Below are positions 1 to 6,844 of a stretch of DNA of 25,770 nucleotides, in pieces. Source of the stretch: an uncultured bacterium (GTDB lineage: Bacteria > Bacillota > Clostridia > Lachnospirales > Lachnospiraceae); the NCBI GenBank assembly GCA_948467735.1, contig CAOKFN010000057.1, positions 1 to 25,770 of the forward strand, given 5' to 3'. The notes beneath the pieces are model-generated. The model searched no databases. It was not told the origin of the DNA and saw nothing but the letters and a program-made list of their open reading frames with translations. Each line of letters opens with the position of its first letter. Within the stretch, counting starts at the first letter, position 1. A program made the position numbers and the translations under genes.

Positions 1-1
1 T

Positions 2-1288
2 CTGGCGAGTGTGGACATGAGCGGAATGGATGCCGGAAGCGTGACGAACATGGGGTATATGTTTTCCGGCTGCAGCAGTCTGGCGAGTGTGGACATGAGC
101 GAAATGGATGCTGGAAGCGTGACGAACATGGGGGGCATGTTTTTCGGTTGCAGCAGTTTGACAAGGCTGAATTTGTCTGGTATGGATATGGAGAAAGCGA
201 CTCTTAGGGTGAATCCAATAGGGCAGACTGTTGAAATGTTTGAAGGCTGTGTGGCATTAAAGACATTATTAACACCTGCCAAACTGTCAGAAGATTTTTC
301 GGCAATGCTGTATGGGCAATTTTATGATGCGGAGGGGAAAGACGGAGAATACAGAGAAACAAGTACTCTTACCGCTGATTTTATAAATACAACATTACAG
401 AAAGTGGAAACTGCCGAGCCGAAACCGACGGATGAGCCTGCGCCCACCGACGCCCCAGCCCCGTCAGACCCTCCCGCCCCCATGCAGTGGCAGAAGGGCG
501 AGGACGGCAAAGAATACTGGTATGAAAACGGCGTCCGTCAGGGATACAAACCCGACGACCCCTCCTACCGCGGCAAGGAAATCTACGATCCTGCCAGCGA
601 CGCATGGTACTGGCTGGACAACGTCCAGCAGGGCGCAAAGGCAGTATCCAAGGACGTATATCAGGAATCCGCTGGGGGCCTCTGGGCGGAGTGCGCCGAC
701 GGAACCGGAAAATGGGTGCGCTATGACGCATACGGCCACATGGTGAAGGGCTGGGACAAAAACGAGAACGGTACCTATTACTTTGACCCGACCTATGGCA
801 CCATGGCGAAAGGAACCGTCACCATAGACGGAAGCCAGTATCATTTCGACGAGACCACGGGCGTTATGACGGGAGGCCCTGTGAGCGGAGAAAAAGGAAG
901 CTGGAGATCTGAGGGCGGAGCGCAGTTCTGGTATGAAGGCGGCGTGCGTCAGGGATATGATCCCCGTGATCCTTCCTACCGCGGCAAGGAAATCTACGAT
1001 CCGGAGAGTGATGCGTGGTACTGGCTGGACAACGTCCAGCAGGGCGCGAAGGCAGTATCCAAGGACGTCTATCAGGAATCCGGCGCAGGAGATTGGGCGG
1101 AAAACGCGGACGGAACCGGGAAATGGGTGCGCTATGACAGGAACGGCCACATGGTAAAGGGCTGGGACATAAATGAGAACGGCACCTGCTATTTTGACCT
1201 GATTTATGGCACCATGGCCAAGGGAACCGTCGCCATAGACGGAACGGTATATCATTTTGACGAAGTGTCAGGAATTTTGTTACGGTAA
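2..1288 (+). CDS. BspA-like surface protein, 3' part (DUF285 repeats plus C-terminal repeat module)
   Basis: The reading frame is open from the first bases of the window, so the true start lies upstream and only the C-terminal part is seen. The visible N-terminal part has about 25-residue repeats with the pattern SVTNMGxMFxGCSSL, typical of DUF285 (PARCEL) leucine-rich-like repeats in BspA-like surface proteins. A Pro/Asp-rich linker follows (about nt 415-485). Then come two copies of a roughly 120-residue module rich in Trp, Tyr and Gly (nt 518-875 and 929-1285), with motifs such as WYWLDNVQQGAK and GHMVKGWD, resembling glucan- or cell-wall-binding repeats. No sorting signal follows: the protein ends just after the second module. 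It is likely surface-attached and used for adhesion or wall binding. The family assignment is good; the ligand is unknown. Confidence 0.82.
   Translation: MASVDMSGMDAGSVTNMGYMFSGCSSLASVDMSEMDAGSVTNMGGMFFGCSSLTRLNLSGMDMEKATLRVNPIGQTVEMFEGCVALKTLLTPAKLSEDFSAMLYGQFYDAEGKDGEYRETSTLTADFINTTLQKVETAEPKPTDEPAPTDAPAPSDPPAPMQWQKGEDGKEYWYENGVRQGYKPDDPSYRGKEIYDPASDAWYWLDNVQQGAKAVSKDVYQESAGGLWAECADGTGKWVRYDAYGHMVKGWDKNENGTYYFDPTYGTMAKGTVTIDGSQYHFDETTGVMTGGPVSGEKGSWRSEGGAQFWYEGGVRQGYDPRDPSYRGKEIYDPESDAWYWLDNVQQGAKAVSKDVYQESGAGDWAENADGTGKWVRYDRNGHMVKGWDINENGTCYFDLIYGTMAKGTVAIDGTVYHFDEVSGILLR
518..1285 (+). repeat. Two-copy 411 bp in-frame duplication in the surface protein gene
   Basis: The stretch starting at 518 (Trp-Tyr-Glu codons) is repeated from 929, an offset of 411 bp, or 137 codons. 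Each copy is about 357 bp. The central part, around 570-655 and 981-1066, is nearly identical at DNA level, while the edges have diverged. This points to an in-frame tandem duplication of the binding module. Confidence 0.85.
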
Positions 1289-1316
1289 GGATTCATAATA
1301 AGAGTTATCTGATTAT

Positions 1317-1370
1317 TTGTGTGAGGGTCAAGTTTTGTGCAAGGGTCGGGTATTGTGCAAGGGTCAAATA
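1317..1370 (+). repeat. Three-copy 18 bp tandem repeat downstream of the surface protein gene
   Basis: Copies of TTGTGCAAGGGTC or a close variant start at 1317, 1335 and 1353, an exact 18 bp period. They lie in the non-coding gap (1289-1537) between the surface protein gene and the convergent CPBP gene. A short inverted repeat, CTGCG/CGCAG, follows at about 1372-1387. No convincing Rho-independent terminator was found in this gap. Confidence 0.75.
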
Positions 1371-1537
1371 TTCTGCGGTCTGACGCAGGGTATTCGGCCC
1401 TTGCCGACTGTACGCCTGACAGATATATGAAAAGCGGTCTGATGCTGACAGCGGTTCTTGAGAAAATGTGGGGGAATCATGGCAGTATCCGGTGCATGGA
1501 CTCCCGCCCTCAGATCCCGCAGGACGTCTTTGGCGCG

Positions 1538-2365
1538 CTATCTGTTATGCATATTTTTTCGAGAGATAACCAAAACAAATAACAATGATAAAATATTTGA
1601 TAAGGTTATTCTGATTATCATTAATTCATCTGTTCCTGTTTCTGTCACCGTATGTAAGGAATTGCTCAGAAAATTATTAAATAAATGTTCTGCTGCGCCC
1701 GTCCAAAGCGTTCCGGTCAATGCCATGCACATACCCCATTCATAGGCTAAAATTCCGGACAATAGTATATAACCTATGCCCATAACAACTGCCGCGGCGA
1801 TATTCATGGAACCGTCAAGCAGAGGATTAATTACGTTGGTAATATGCCATATTCCAAAAAGCAGAGCCTGTATGATATTAGCCGTCTTTTGGGAATAGCG
1901 TCGTATGCCGATTTTATAAAACAGTCCTCGGAACAGTCCCTCTTCCGCATAGACGTTTACGATGTTGCCGATCATGCACACTATCACCGCCGACAAGGAA
2001 CTGCCGTTTGTATGTGTCTGTGCAAGCGAAAAATTGGTAATAAAAAAACGCAGAGAAGGGTGCTTACCCATGACAGACAACACGATAAATTCTGCGGCAT
2101 AAGAAAGGAAAAAGGTGCTTGTGCCAAGAGCAAGACCATATTTCACTCCGGTAAATACCCCTTTTTTTGAAAAGCCCAAATCACTCCAATGACATTGAAG
2201 CATATCCAGCGCGATCCATATCAGCAAAATGCAGCAGATTTTATGCAATATATTTTCGCCAACCCATGTCTGGTCAGTTTTTACAAATATAATTTCTATC
2301 GCTCTAATAATCATCAACAAAATAAACATCATACTGATAACGCTTATTGTTCTTCTTTTTTCCAT
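1538..2365 (-). CDS. CPBP-family intramembrane metalloprotease (CAAX/ABI type)
   Basis: The 275-residue protein is very hydrophobic, with about seven or eight predicted membrane helices. It carries the three Abi/CPBP (Rce1-like) motifs: EEGLFRG (Glu141, Glu142, Arg146), FGIWHITN (His174, Asn177) and HLFNN (His227). These residues build the active site in the family, so the enzyme is probably catalytically competent. Family members process prenylated or peptide substrates in the membrane, and in Firmicutes are often linked to bacteriocin maturation or self-immunity. The start is supported by AGAGGAAA upstream of ATG. It lies 16 bp after the DUF3021 gene and is probably the last gene of the LytTR operon. 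The substrate is unknown, and no bacteriocin precursor gene was seen nearby. Confidence 0.85.
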   Translation of the reverse strand: MEKRRTISVISMMFILLMIIRAIEIIFVKTDQTWVGENILHKICCILLIWIALDMLQCHWSDLGFSKKGVFTGVKYGLALGTSTFFLSYAAEFIVLSVMGKHPSLRFFITNFSLAQTHTNGSSLSAVIVCMIGNIVNVYAEEGLFRGLFYKIGIRRYSQKTANIIQALLFGIWHITNVINPLLDGSMNIAAAVVMGIGYILLSGILAYEWGMCMALTGTLWTGAAEHLFNNFLSNSLHTVTETGTDELMIIRITLSNILSLLFVLVISRKNMHNR

Positions 2366-2381
2366 GTCTTTTTCCTCTGAA

Positions 2382-2801
2382 TTATTTTGGCAGTCGTCTA
2401 TTTTCCTCTTGATTTTTATTTCGGTTCTTGATGAGCAGATTGATTTCTTTTGCTTCCTGTTTCATTTGTAACAAATTCAAAAAGAGTGAAATGATATAAA
2501 TAGCAGTCCCCATGCAGACAAGCAGCAAAAACGACAAGCTTGTAAACCAATGGAACAATCGCCCAAACACAAGGAGTTCGCATACGATAAATGTGATTTC
2601 CAAAATCACTTCGGTAAAAACGCTTCTTAATTCGATTTTCTTAATGCACATGATTCCCAAATGAGCGGCGATATTCGCACCGAAAGTCTGAAACACTGTT
2701 TTCAAATAAATACAGCCCGCATGAAAAGACAGCGCCGCAGCTGAAAGCAGCAGTAAGGAAATTGCTGTTGTAGCCAAAATATTTACTATTATTTTTTTCA
2801 T
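2382..2801 (-). CDS. DUF3021 family membrane protein
   Basis: The 139-residue protein has about four predicted hydrophobic helices (roughly residues 5-27, 38-56, 66-88 and 92-114) and a charged Lys/Asn/Glu-rich tail. Size, topology and position directly after a stand-alone LytTR regulator fit the DUF3021 family, which is commonly paired with such regulators and may act as a membrane partner or anti-activator. The ATG overlaps the TGA of the LytTR gene by 4 bp (ATGA), a sign of translational coupling. A ribosome binding site, GAGGA, sits just upstream inside the regulator gene. The molecular function of the family is not established; the call rests on topology, length and context. Confidence 0.72.
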   Translation of the reverse strand: MKKIIVNILATTAISLLLLSAAALSFHAGCIYLKTVFQTFGANIAAHLGIMCIKKIELRSVFTEVILEITFIVCELLVFGRLFHWFTSLSFLLLVCMGTAIYIISLFLNLLQMKQEAKEINLLIKNRNKNQEENRRLPK

Positions 2802-3247
2802 TCCTCGTTATCTCCTCCCAATGCTTTTTTTACTTCATTCAAATAGCTGCGGTTGATATTAACCTTTTCACCGTTCTTCAAAGCCGCCTCCATTCTGCTG
2901 TTGAAGAGAGGTCTAATGCTGTCTAAAGCGTTTATGTTTAAGATACATGATTTGCTGATTTGCACAAAACCGTATGTCTGTAATTTATTTTTTAGCTGAT
3001 ATAACCGAAAATCTGTACGGTACACCGCGTTTTCAAGATATACAAAAGTCTTCTTGTCAACACTCTCTATATAATAAATATCCGGAATATTTATCATTTT
3101 CTCCGCAGTATCGTCAGCACATTTTATCTGCATATCAAACGACTGTAAAAAATCTATTATGCGATAAACCTGCCTGTCCTTTTGGGGATATTTAATTATT
3201 ACTTCTATTTCGCCGCAGGATAAATCCTGTTCTTCCTTTATTTTCAT
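2798..3247 (-). CDS. Stand-alone LytTR-domain transcriptional regulator
   Basis: From the chosen start the protein has 149 residues. Roughly residues 55-149 form a LytTR DNA-binding domain, with the typical segments IYYIESVDKKTFVYL, FVQISKSCILNIN and NGEKVNINRSY. The first 45 or so residues are short and are not a receiver domain, so this is not a phosphorylated response regulator. The open frame extends 30 codons further upstream, but the ATG at 3247 is preceded by AAGAGGTGG at good spacing, so it is preferred. It heads the LytTR/DUF3021/CPBP operon. In this family the regulator usually acts on its own operon together with the membrane partner; here that is an inference. Confidence 0.86.
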   Translation of the reverse strand: MKIKEEQDLSCGEIEVIIKYPQKDRQVYRIIDFLQSFDMQIKCADDTAEKMINIPDIYYIESVDKKTFVYLENAVYRTDFRLYQLKNKLQTYGFVQISKSCILNINALDSIRPLFNSRMEAALKNGEKVNINRSYLNEVKKALGGDNEE

Positions 3248-3265
3248 TCTGCCACCTCTTAAAAA

Positions 3266-3274
3266 ATTATAGCA
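3266..3274 (-). promoter_or_regulatory. Possible extended -10 promoter of the LytTR operon
   Basis: On the minus strand the bases read TGCTATAAT, a perfect -10 with the extended TG motif. The -35 is poor. Transcription would begin only about 12 nt before the start codon, almost at the ribosome binding site, so the leader would be unusually short. Confidence 0.35.
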
Positions 3275-3552
3275 TGGTCTTTCGCTAAAAGAAATCTCCT
3301 TATAACTAAGATACATTTTCTTCTTACCAAGCTGCAAATATTGCCGGATTTTTTTGTCCCTTTGACATATATGATAAAATGAATATTAACGATAGCTAGA
3401 TAAATAAGTGACAAGGAGCGAGAGGGATTCATGCTTTTTTCGTGAGCTGCCATGTCCCATCAAGCAGTTCAATCATTTCCTCCTGAAGCAGTTTAAGGCC
3501 TCGTATTCTTCCCGGATGCTGTCGGGCGGGAAGGAAACGGCGGATAAGGGTA

Positions 3553-3581
3553 TTGATAATGAGCCCCGCTTGGTATATAAT
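3553..3581 (+). promoter_or_regulatory. Sigma-A-type promoter of ybaK
   Basis: TTGATA (3553-3558) and a perfect TATAAT (3576-3581) are separated by 17 bp. The predicted start of transcription near 3588 leaves a leader of about 23 nt with the ribosome binding site GGGGGAGAAG before ATG 3611. Confidence 0.75.
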
Positions 3582-3610
3582 AATGATTAAAAATAATTCA
3601 GGGGGAGAAG

Positions 3611-4102
3611 ATGGCGAAGCAGAAGGAAAATAAGACCAACGCCATGCGGATATTGGAAGCTCTGCAGATTCCTTTTGAACATTATACTTATGAATGTGAG
3701 GAATTTGTGGACGGCCTGCAGATAGCGGACAAGCTGTCCCTGCCTTGTGGGAGAGTGTACAAGACGCTGGTGACGGTGGGAAACAGCGGAAATTATTTTG
3801 TCTTTGTCATTCCTGTGGCGGAGGAGCTGGACTTAAAGGCGGCGGCAAGGAGCGTGGGTGAGAAGAGCGTGGCCATGATTCCTGTAAAAGATATCAACCG
3901 TGTCACAGGATATGTGCGTGGAGGATGTACCGCGGTGGGAATGAAGAAACAGTATGTGACCAGAATTGACATCTCCGCAAAAGATCAGGAGAAAATCTTT
4001 GTCAGCGGCGGGCGCATCGGTTCCCAGCTGGAGCTTTCTTCCAAGGCGCTGGCAGAGGCGTCGGGAGCGGAATTTGCCGACGTCATCAGGCACGGAAGCT
4101 GA
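3611..4102 (+). CDS. ybaK: YbaK/EbsC-type Cys-tRNA(Pro) deacylase
   Basis: The 163-residue protein matches the YbaK branch of the aminoacyl-tRNA editing (YbaK/ProX) superfamily over its whole length. The N-terminal segment HYTYECEE, the conserved Lys in GRVYKTLV, the Gly-rich VRGGCTAVGMKK segment and the late GGRIGSQLELS segment are all present. The family hydrolyses Cys mischarged on tRNA-Pro, which is a translation fidelity role in the cytoplasm. Length is normal (about 155-165). GGGGGAG at good spacing supports the ATG. It has its own promoter, and a second promoter follows it, so it is probably monocistronic. Confidence 0.9.
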   Translation: MAKQKENKTNAMRILEALQIPFEHYTYECEEFVDGLQIADKLSLPCGRVYKTLVTVGNSGNYFVFVIPVAEELDLKAAARSVGEKSVAMIPVKDINRVTGYVRGGCTAVGMKKQYVTRIDISAKDQEKIFVSGGRIGSQLELSSKALAEASGAEFADVIRHGS

Positions 4103-4151
4103 TTCTTCAGGCACTATGGAAAGGCACGGAAGCTGATTTTGCAAAAACTAT

Positions 4152-4179
4152 TTGAAATGTGGGAAGTTTGTGTTAAAAT
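4152..4179 (+). promoter_or_regulatory. Promoter of the lactonase-family gene
   Basis: TTGAAA (4152-4157) and TAAAAT (4174-4179) are spaced by 16 bp, and a TG dinucleotide one base before the -10 gives an extended -10. The expected start near 4186 would give a leader of about 75-80 nt that contains the hairpin at 4197-4228. Confidence 0.65.
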
Positions 4180-4196
4180 ATCTTTAGCGAAAGCGT

Positions 4197-4228
4197 CGCC
4201 CCGTCATGGAAGGCAGTATTTCGGGGCG
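4197..4228 (+). other. GC-rich hairpin in the leader of the lactonase-family gene
   Basis: CGCCCCG (4197-4203) pairs perfectly with CGGGGCG (4222-4228) around an 18 nt loop. No T-run follows, so it is not a standard terminator. It may stabilise the 5' end of the mRNA or affect translation. Confidence 0.5.
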
Positions 4229-4259
4229 CCGTTTCCGCGCAGCTTAAAGGCAGGGAGGT

Positions 4260-5324
4260 ATGGCTGTGGAAAAAGAAAAATATGTGGCCTATGTTTCTAC
4301 TTACACCCATGGGGATAAGCATGGAATTAAGATATATGATGTGGATATGGAGAGAGGTCGTTTTGTCGAGAAGGACAAGGTGGAAATTACCAATTCTTCG
4401 TATGTAAGTATTTCACATAACGGAAAATACTTGTATTCGATCACGGATTTCGGCGTGGAATCCTATCTGATCCGCAGGGACGGCAATTTAAGATTTATCA
4501 ATTATGCGCCTATCAACGGCATGAGGGGATGCTATCTTTCCCCGGATTACACGGACAGCTTCCTCTTTGTGGCCGGGTATCATGACGGAAAGCTGACGGT
4601 GCTTCGGCTGAAGGAGAACGGTTCTATCGGCGAGATTACGGACGAAATTTTTCATAAGGGTCTGGGGAGCATTGCGGAGCGGAATTTCAGACCTCATATC
4701 AACTGCGCGAGGATGACTCATGACAATAAATACCTGCTGGTTGCGGATCAGGGGATGGATCATGTGAACGTGTATCGCTTTGACGCGGTAAACGGCAAGG
4801 TGCTTTTGGCGGACGTGATCAGAAGCGATATGGAGTCCGCGCCCAGACATGTCAAATTATCCAAGGACGGGCGTTTCGTCTATATTATACACGAATGGAA
4901 ATGCTATATTGATGTGTATTCCTATGAAGAAAAGAAAGGGCAGCCCGTGTTTGAGAAAATTCAGACGGTTCCCACCTGCAAAACCGAGAAGGGAAGCACC
5001 AATGCTTCCAGCGCCCTCAGCTTTTCGGAAGATTACAAATATCTGCTCAGCACCAACGCGGGGGATAATTCGGTGGTGGTGTTTGAGGTGAATCATGAGA
5101 CGGGAATGCTGTCCGAGATATTCTGTCTGCCCGTGAGCGGGGAATATCCCAAGGACGCAGGCCTGTTTCCGGATAACAGGAATCTGGTTTCTTTAAATCA
5201 TGAGTCCAACGACATGACCTTTTTCCGGGTGGATATGGAGCATGGAACCATGGTGATGAATGGGCCGGCCATCAAGGTGGACGTGCCTAACTGCATTGTT
5301 TTTCATAAGCTGAGGGAGGAGTGA
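4260..5324 (+). CDS. Lactonase family protein, seven-bladed beta-propeller (6-phosphogluconolactonase-like)
   Basis: The 354-residue protein has the regularly spaced repeats of the PF10282 lactonase family, including FRPHINCARMTHDNKYLLVAD, APRHVKLSKDGRFVY, NASSALSFSEDYKYLLSTN and GEYPKDAGLFPDNRNLVSLN. Some members hydrolyse 6-phosphogluconolactone in the pentose phosphate pathway; for this protein the substrate is not certain. There is no signal peptide, so it is probably cytoplasmic. The ATG at 4260 is only one base after AGGGAGG. The in-frame GTG at 4266 has a much better spacing of 7 nt and may be the real start (MEKEKYVAYV). The gene has its own promoter and ends facing aroC. Confidence 0.85.
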   Translation: MAVEKEKYVAYVSTYTHGDKHGIKIYDVDMERGRFVEKDKVEITNSSYVSISHNGKYLYSITDFGVESYLIRRDGNLRFINYAPINGMRGCYLSPDYTDSFLFVAGYHDGKLTVLRLKENGSIGEITDEIFHKGLGSIAERNFRPHINCARMTHDNKYLLVADQGMDHVNVYRFDAVNGKVLLADVIRSDMESAPRHVKLSKDGRFVYIIHEWKCYIDVYSYEEKKGQPVFEKIQTVPTCKTEKGSTNASSALSFSEDYKYLLSTNAGDNSVVVFEVNHETGMLSEIFCLPVSGEYPKDAGLFPDNRNLVSLNHESNDMTFFRVDMEHGTMVMNGPAIKVDVPNCIVFHKLREE

Positions 5325-5360
5325 GCCGGCGGCAGATTTTCTCGCTCATGAGTATAAGAA

Positions 5361-5403
5361 AAGAGGCTCTGACATTTACTTCTGCCGGGGCCTCTGCTTT
5401 TGA
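5361..5403. terminator. Possible bidirectional terminator between the lactonase gene and aroC
   Basis: AGAGGC (5362-5367) pairs with GCCTCT (5390-5395), followed by GCTTTT on the plus strand; on the minus strand the stem is followed by TTTTCTTAT. The loop of 22 nt is long and the stem short. The position between two convergent genes supports the call. Confidence 0.5.
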
Positions 5404-5417
5404 AGCGGAACGGAAAG

Positions 5418-6518
5418 TTATTTTCGGTAAAAATTTATCAGGGAATCCATTTTAGCGGATGTATTGAGGAGAAGAGAATCCAGCACGGTCAGGGCCGTCA
5501 TGCATTCCAGAACCACCACGGCTCTGGGAACGATGATGGGGTCATGCCGTCCTTTGATATTGATATCCATTTCCTGTCCGGACCTGCTGACGGTCTGCTG
5601 GGTGCGGAAGATGGAGGGCGTCGGCTTTACATAAGCCCTGAGAACGATTCTGTCCCCGTCGCTGATTCCGCCTAAAATTCCGCCTGCATGGTTGGAAGCC
5701 TTTGTGACCTCGCCGTTTTCCATACGGAAGGCGTCGTTATTCTCACTGCCAAGACGACGGGAGACCTGACAGCCGTCGCCGATTTCCACCGCTTTCACCG
5801 CGCCGATGGACATGACGGCTTTTGCAAGATTGGCGTCTAATTTTTCAAAGACAGGGTCTCCGATTCCGGCGGGCAGACCTTCCACAATGCATTCCATACA
5901 GCCTCCGGAGGAATCGGTCTCCTGTTTGACTTTTTCAAGGTAGGCCAGAGCCTCTTTGCTGGCTTCTATGTCGGGCATGGCGGTGGGAGTGGTGAGAATC
6001 GTATTTTTGTCAAACCGGGCCATGTTGATTTCAACCGGCCCGATGGAACGTGTATAGGCGCAGACCGTGACGCCGAGGGTTTCCAAGATTTTACAGGCGA
6101 TGGCGCCCGCCGCCACGCGCCCTATGGTTTCTCTGCCGGAGGAGCGTCCGCCGCCGCGATAATCCCGGAACCCGTATTTTTCGTCAAAAGTGTAATCGGC
6201 ATGGCCGGGGCGGTAATAAGATGCAATTTCGCTGTAATCTTTGGAAATCTGGGAAGTATTGTACACAATCAGAGAGATTGGGGCGCCGGTGGTGCGGCCT
6301 TCAAACACGCCGGAAAGAATTTCCACGGCGTCGTCTTCCCGGCGCGGGGTTGTGATGCCGCTTGTGCCCGGCCTGCGGCGGTCCAGATAGTGCTGGATAT
6401 CCGGTTCGCTCAGTGCCAGACCTGCGGGGCAGCCGTCAACGACCACGCCCAATGCCTTTCCATGGGATTCCCCCCATGTTGTGATTTTGAATATAGTGCC
6501 GTAAGTAGATCCTGCCAT
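5418..6518 (-). CDS. aroC: Chorismate synthase
   Basis: This FMN-dependent enzyme makes chorismate from 5-enolpyruvylshikimate 3-phosphate, the last common step of aromatic amino acid synthesis. The diagnostic segments are present: TTWGESHGKALGVVVDGCPAG near the N-terminus, GRSSGRETIGRVAAGAIA, the KPTPSI segment and RHDPIIVPRAVVVLE near the C-terminus. From the chosen start it has 366 residues, normal for the family. The open frame begins 28 codons earlier, but the ATG at 6518 follows AAAGGAG at good spacing and starts the conserved MAGSTYGTIFKI sequence. It is a single gene transcribed away from tgt, with a promoter and a roughly 150 nt leader carrying two inverted repeats. Confidence 0.96.
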   Translation of the reverse strand: MAGSTYGTIFKITTWGESHGKALGVVVDGCPAGLALSEPDIQHYLDRRRPGTSGITTPRREDDAVEILSGVFEGRTTGAPISLIVYNTSQISKDYSEIASYYRPGHADYTFDEKYGFRDYRGGGRSSGRETIGRVAAGAIACKILETLGVTVCAYTRSIGPVEINMARFDKNTILTTPTAMPDIEASKEALAYLEKVKQETDSSGGCMECIVEGLPAGIGDPVFEKLDANLAKAVMSIGAVKAVEIGDGCQVSRRLGSENNDAFRMENGEVTKASNHAGGILGGISDGDRIVLRAYVKPTPSIFRTQQTVSRSGQEMDINIKGRHDPIIVPRAVVVLECMTALTVLDSLLLNTSAKMDSLINFYRK

Positions 6519-6590
6519 AATGACTCCTTTCGTCGTTTCGTGAAATATTGCGGTTTTTATCATAGTGAAATAATATGAAGTCCGTTCTGT

Positions 6591-6668
6591 CTTTTGAGGC
6601 AAGAGGATGGATTTTGGCTCAAAAGCTTAAAAGAATCATGTGTTCTCCGGAAGCAGAGGGCATGATTC
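6591..6668 (-). other. aroC leader with two perfect 8 bp inverted repeats
   Basis: On the minus strand the leader first contains GAATCATG and CATGATTC (6668-6661 and 6640-6633, loop 20 nt), directly followed by TTTTAAGCTTTT. It then contains CTTTTGAG and CTCAAAAG (6625-6618 and 6598-6591, loop 19 nt). The T-rich tract after the first hairpin overlaps the left arm of the second, so the first could act as a terminator-like element and the second could compete for its T-rich tail. No known riboswitch or T-box consensus was recognised. Confidence 0.45.
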
Positions 6669-6678
6669 GGATGAATGT

Positions 6679-6708
6679 ATTATAACAGAATCAGGGGAAA
6701 AATAGCAA
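6679..6708 (-). promoter_or_regulatory. Promoter of aroC
   Basis: On the minus strand TTGCTA (6708-6703) and a perfect TATAAT (6684-6679) are separated by 18 bp, with TG at the extended -10 position. The predicted start near 6672 places the first leader hairpin right at the 5' end of the RNA. Confidence 0.7.
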
Positions 6709-6719
6709 TGCTTCGTTTA

Positions 6720-6793
6720 GAATACCTGAATAGGAATTAAAATATCGAATAGTAATTAGAATGCCTGAACAAGAATTAGTGTATCTGAATCGG
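6720..6793 (+). repeat. 20 bp direct repeats upstream of tgt
   Basis: Related copies of GAATAGGAATTA begin at 6728, 6747, 6767 and 6787 (spacing 19, 20 and 20 bp), each usually followed by a TATC- or GCCT-like segment; a partial copy starts at 6720. The repeats fill the gap in front of the tgt ribosome binding site and contain -10-like TAAAAT and TAGAAT sequences. They could be an operator array or simple duplication; no protein can be assigned. Confidence 0.55.
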
Positions 6794-6844
6794 AAAAAGA
6801 GATTCGGCGCGGCAGAAATCATATTGTTTTTCAGGAGGATAAGA

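Larger units (their letters stand above)
3248..3610. other. Divergent intergenic region between the LytTR operon and ybaK
   Basis: This 363 bp gap holds the LytTR promoter candidate, a plus-strand TTGACA (3362-3367) with a weak TATTAA 16 bp later, and the good ybaK promoter at 3553-3581. Between about 3437 and 3560 the minus strand has a short frame that reads like the C-terminal tail of a protein (LKLLQEEMIELLDGTWQL, then a stop). It lacks a start and recognisable homology, so it may be a decayed gene end. Confidence 0.4.

Noticed and set aside
1337..1582. 81-codon frame after the surface protein gene
   Set aside because: No ribosome binding site, low-complexity repeat start and overlap with the end of the convergent CPBP gene.
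3248..3337. N-terminal extension of the LytTR regulator
   Set aside because: The extension covers the promoter candidate and the ribosome binding site AAGAGGTGG of the chosen start.
3408..3590. 60-codon frame before ybaK
   Set aside because: No clear conservation or domain, and it runs through the ybaK promoter.
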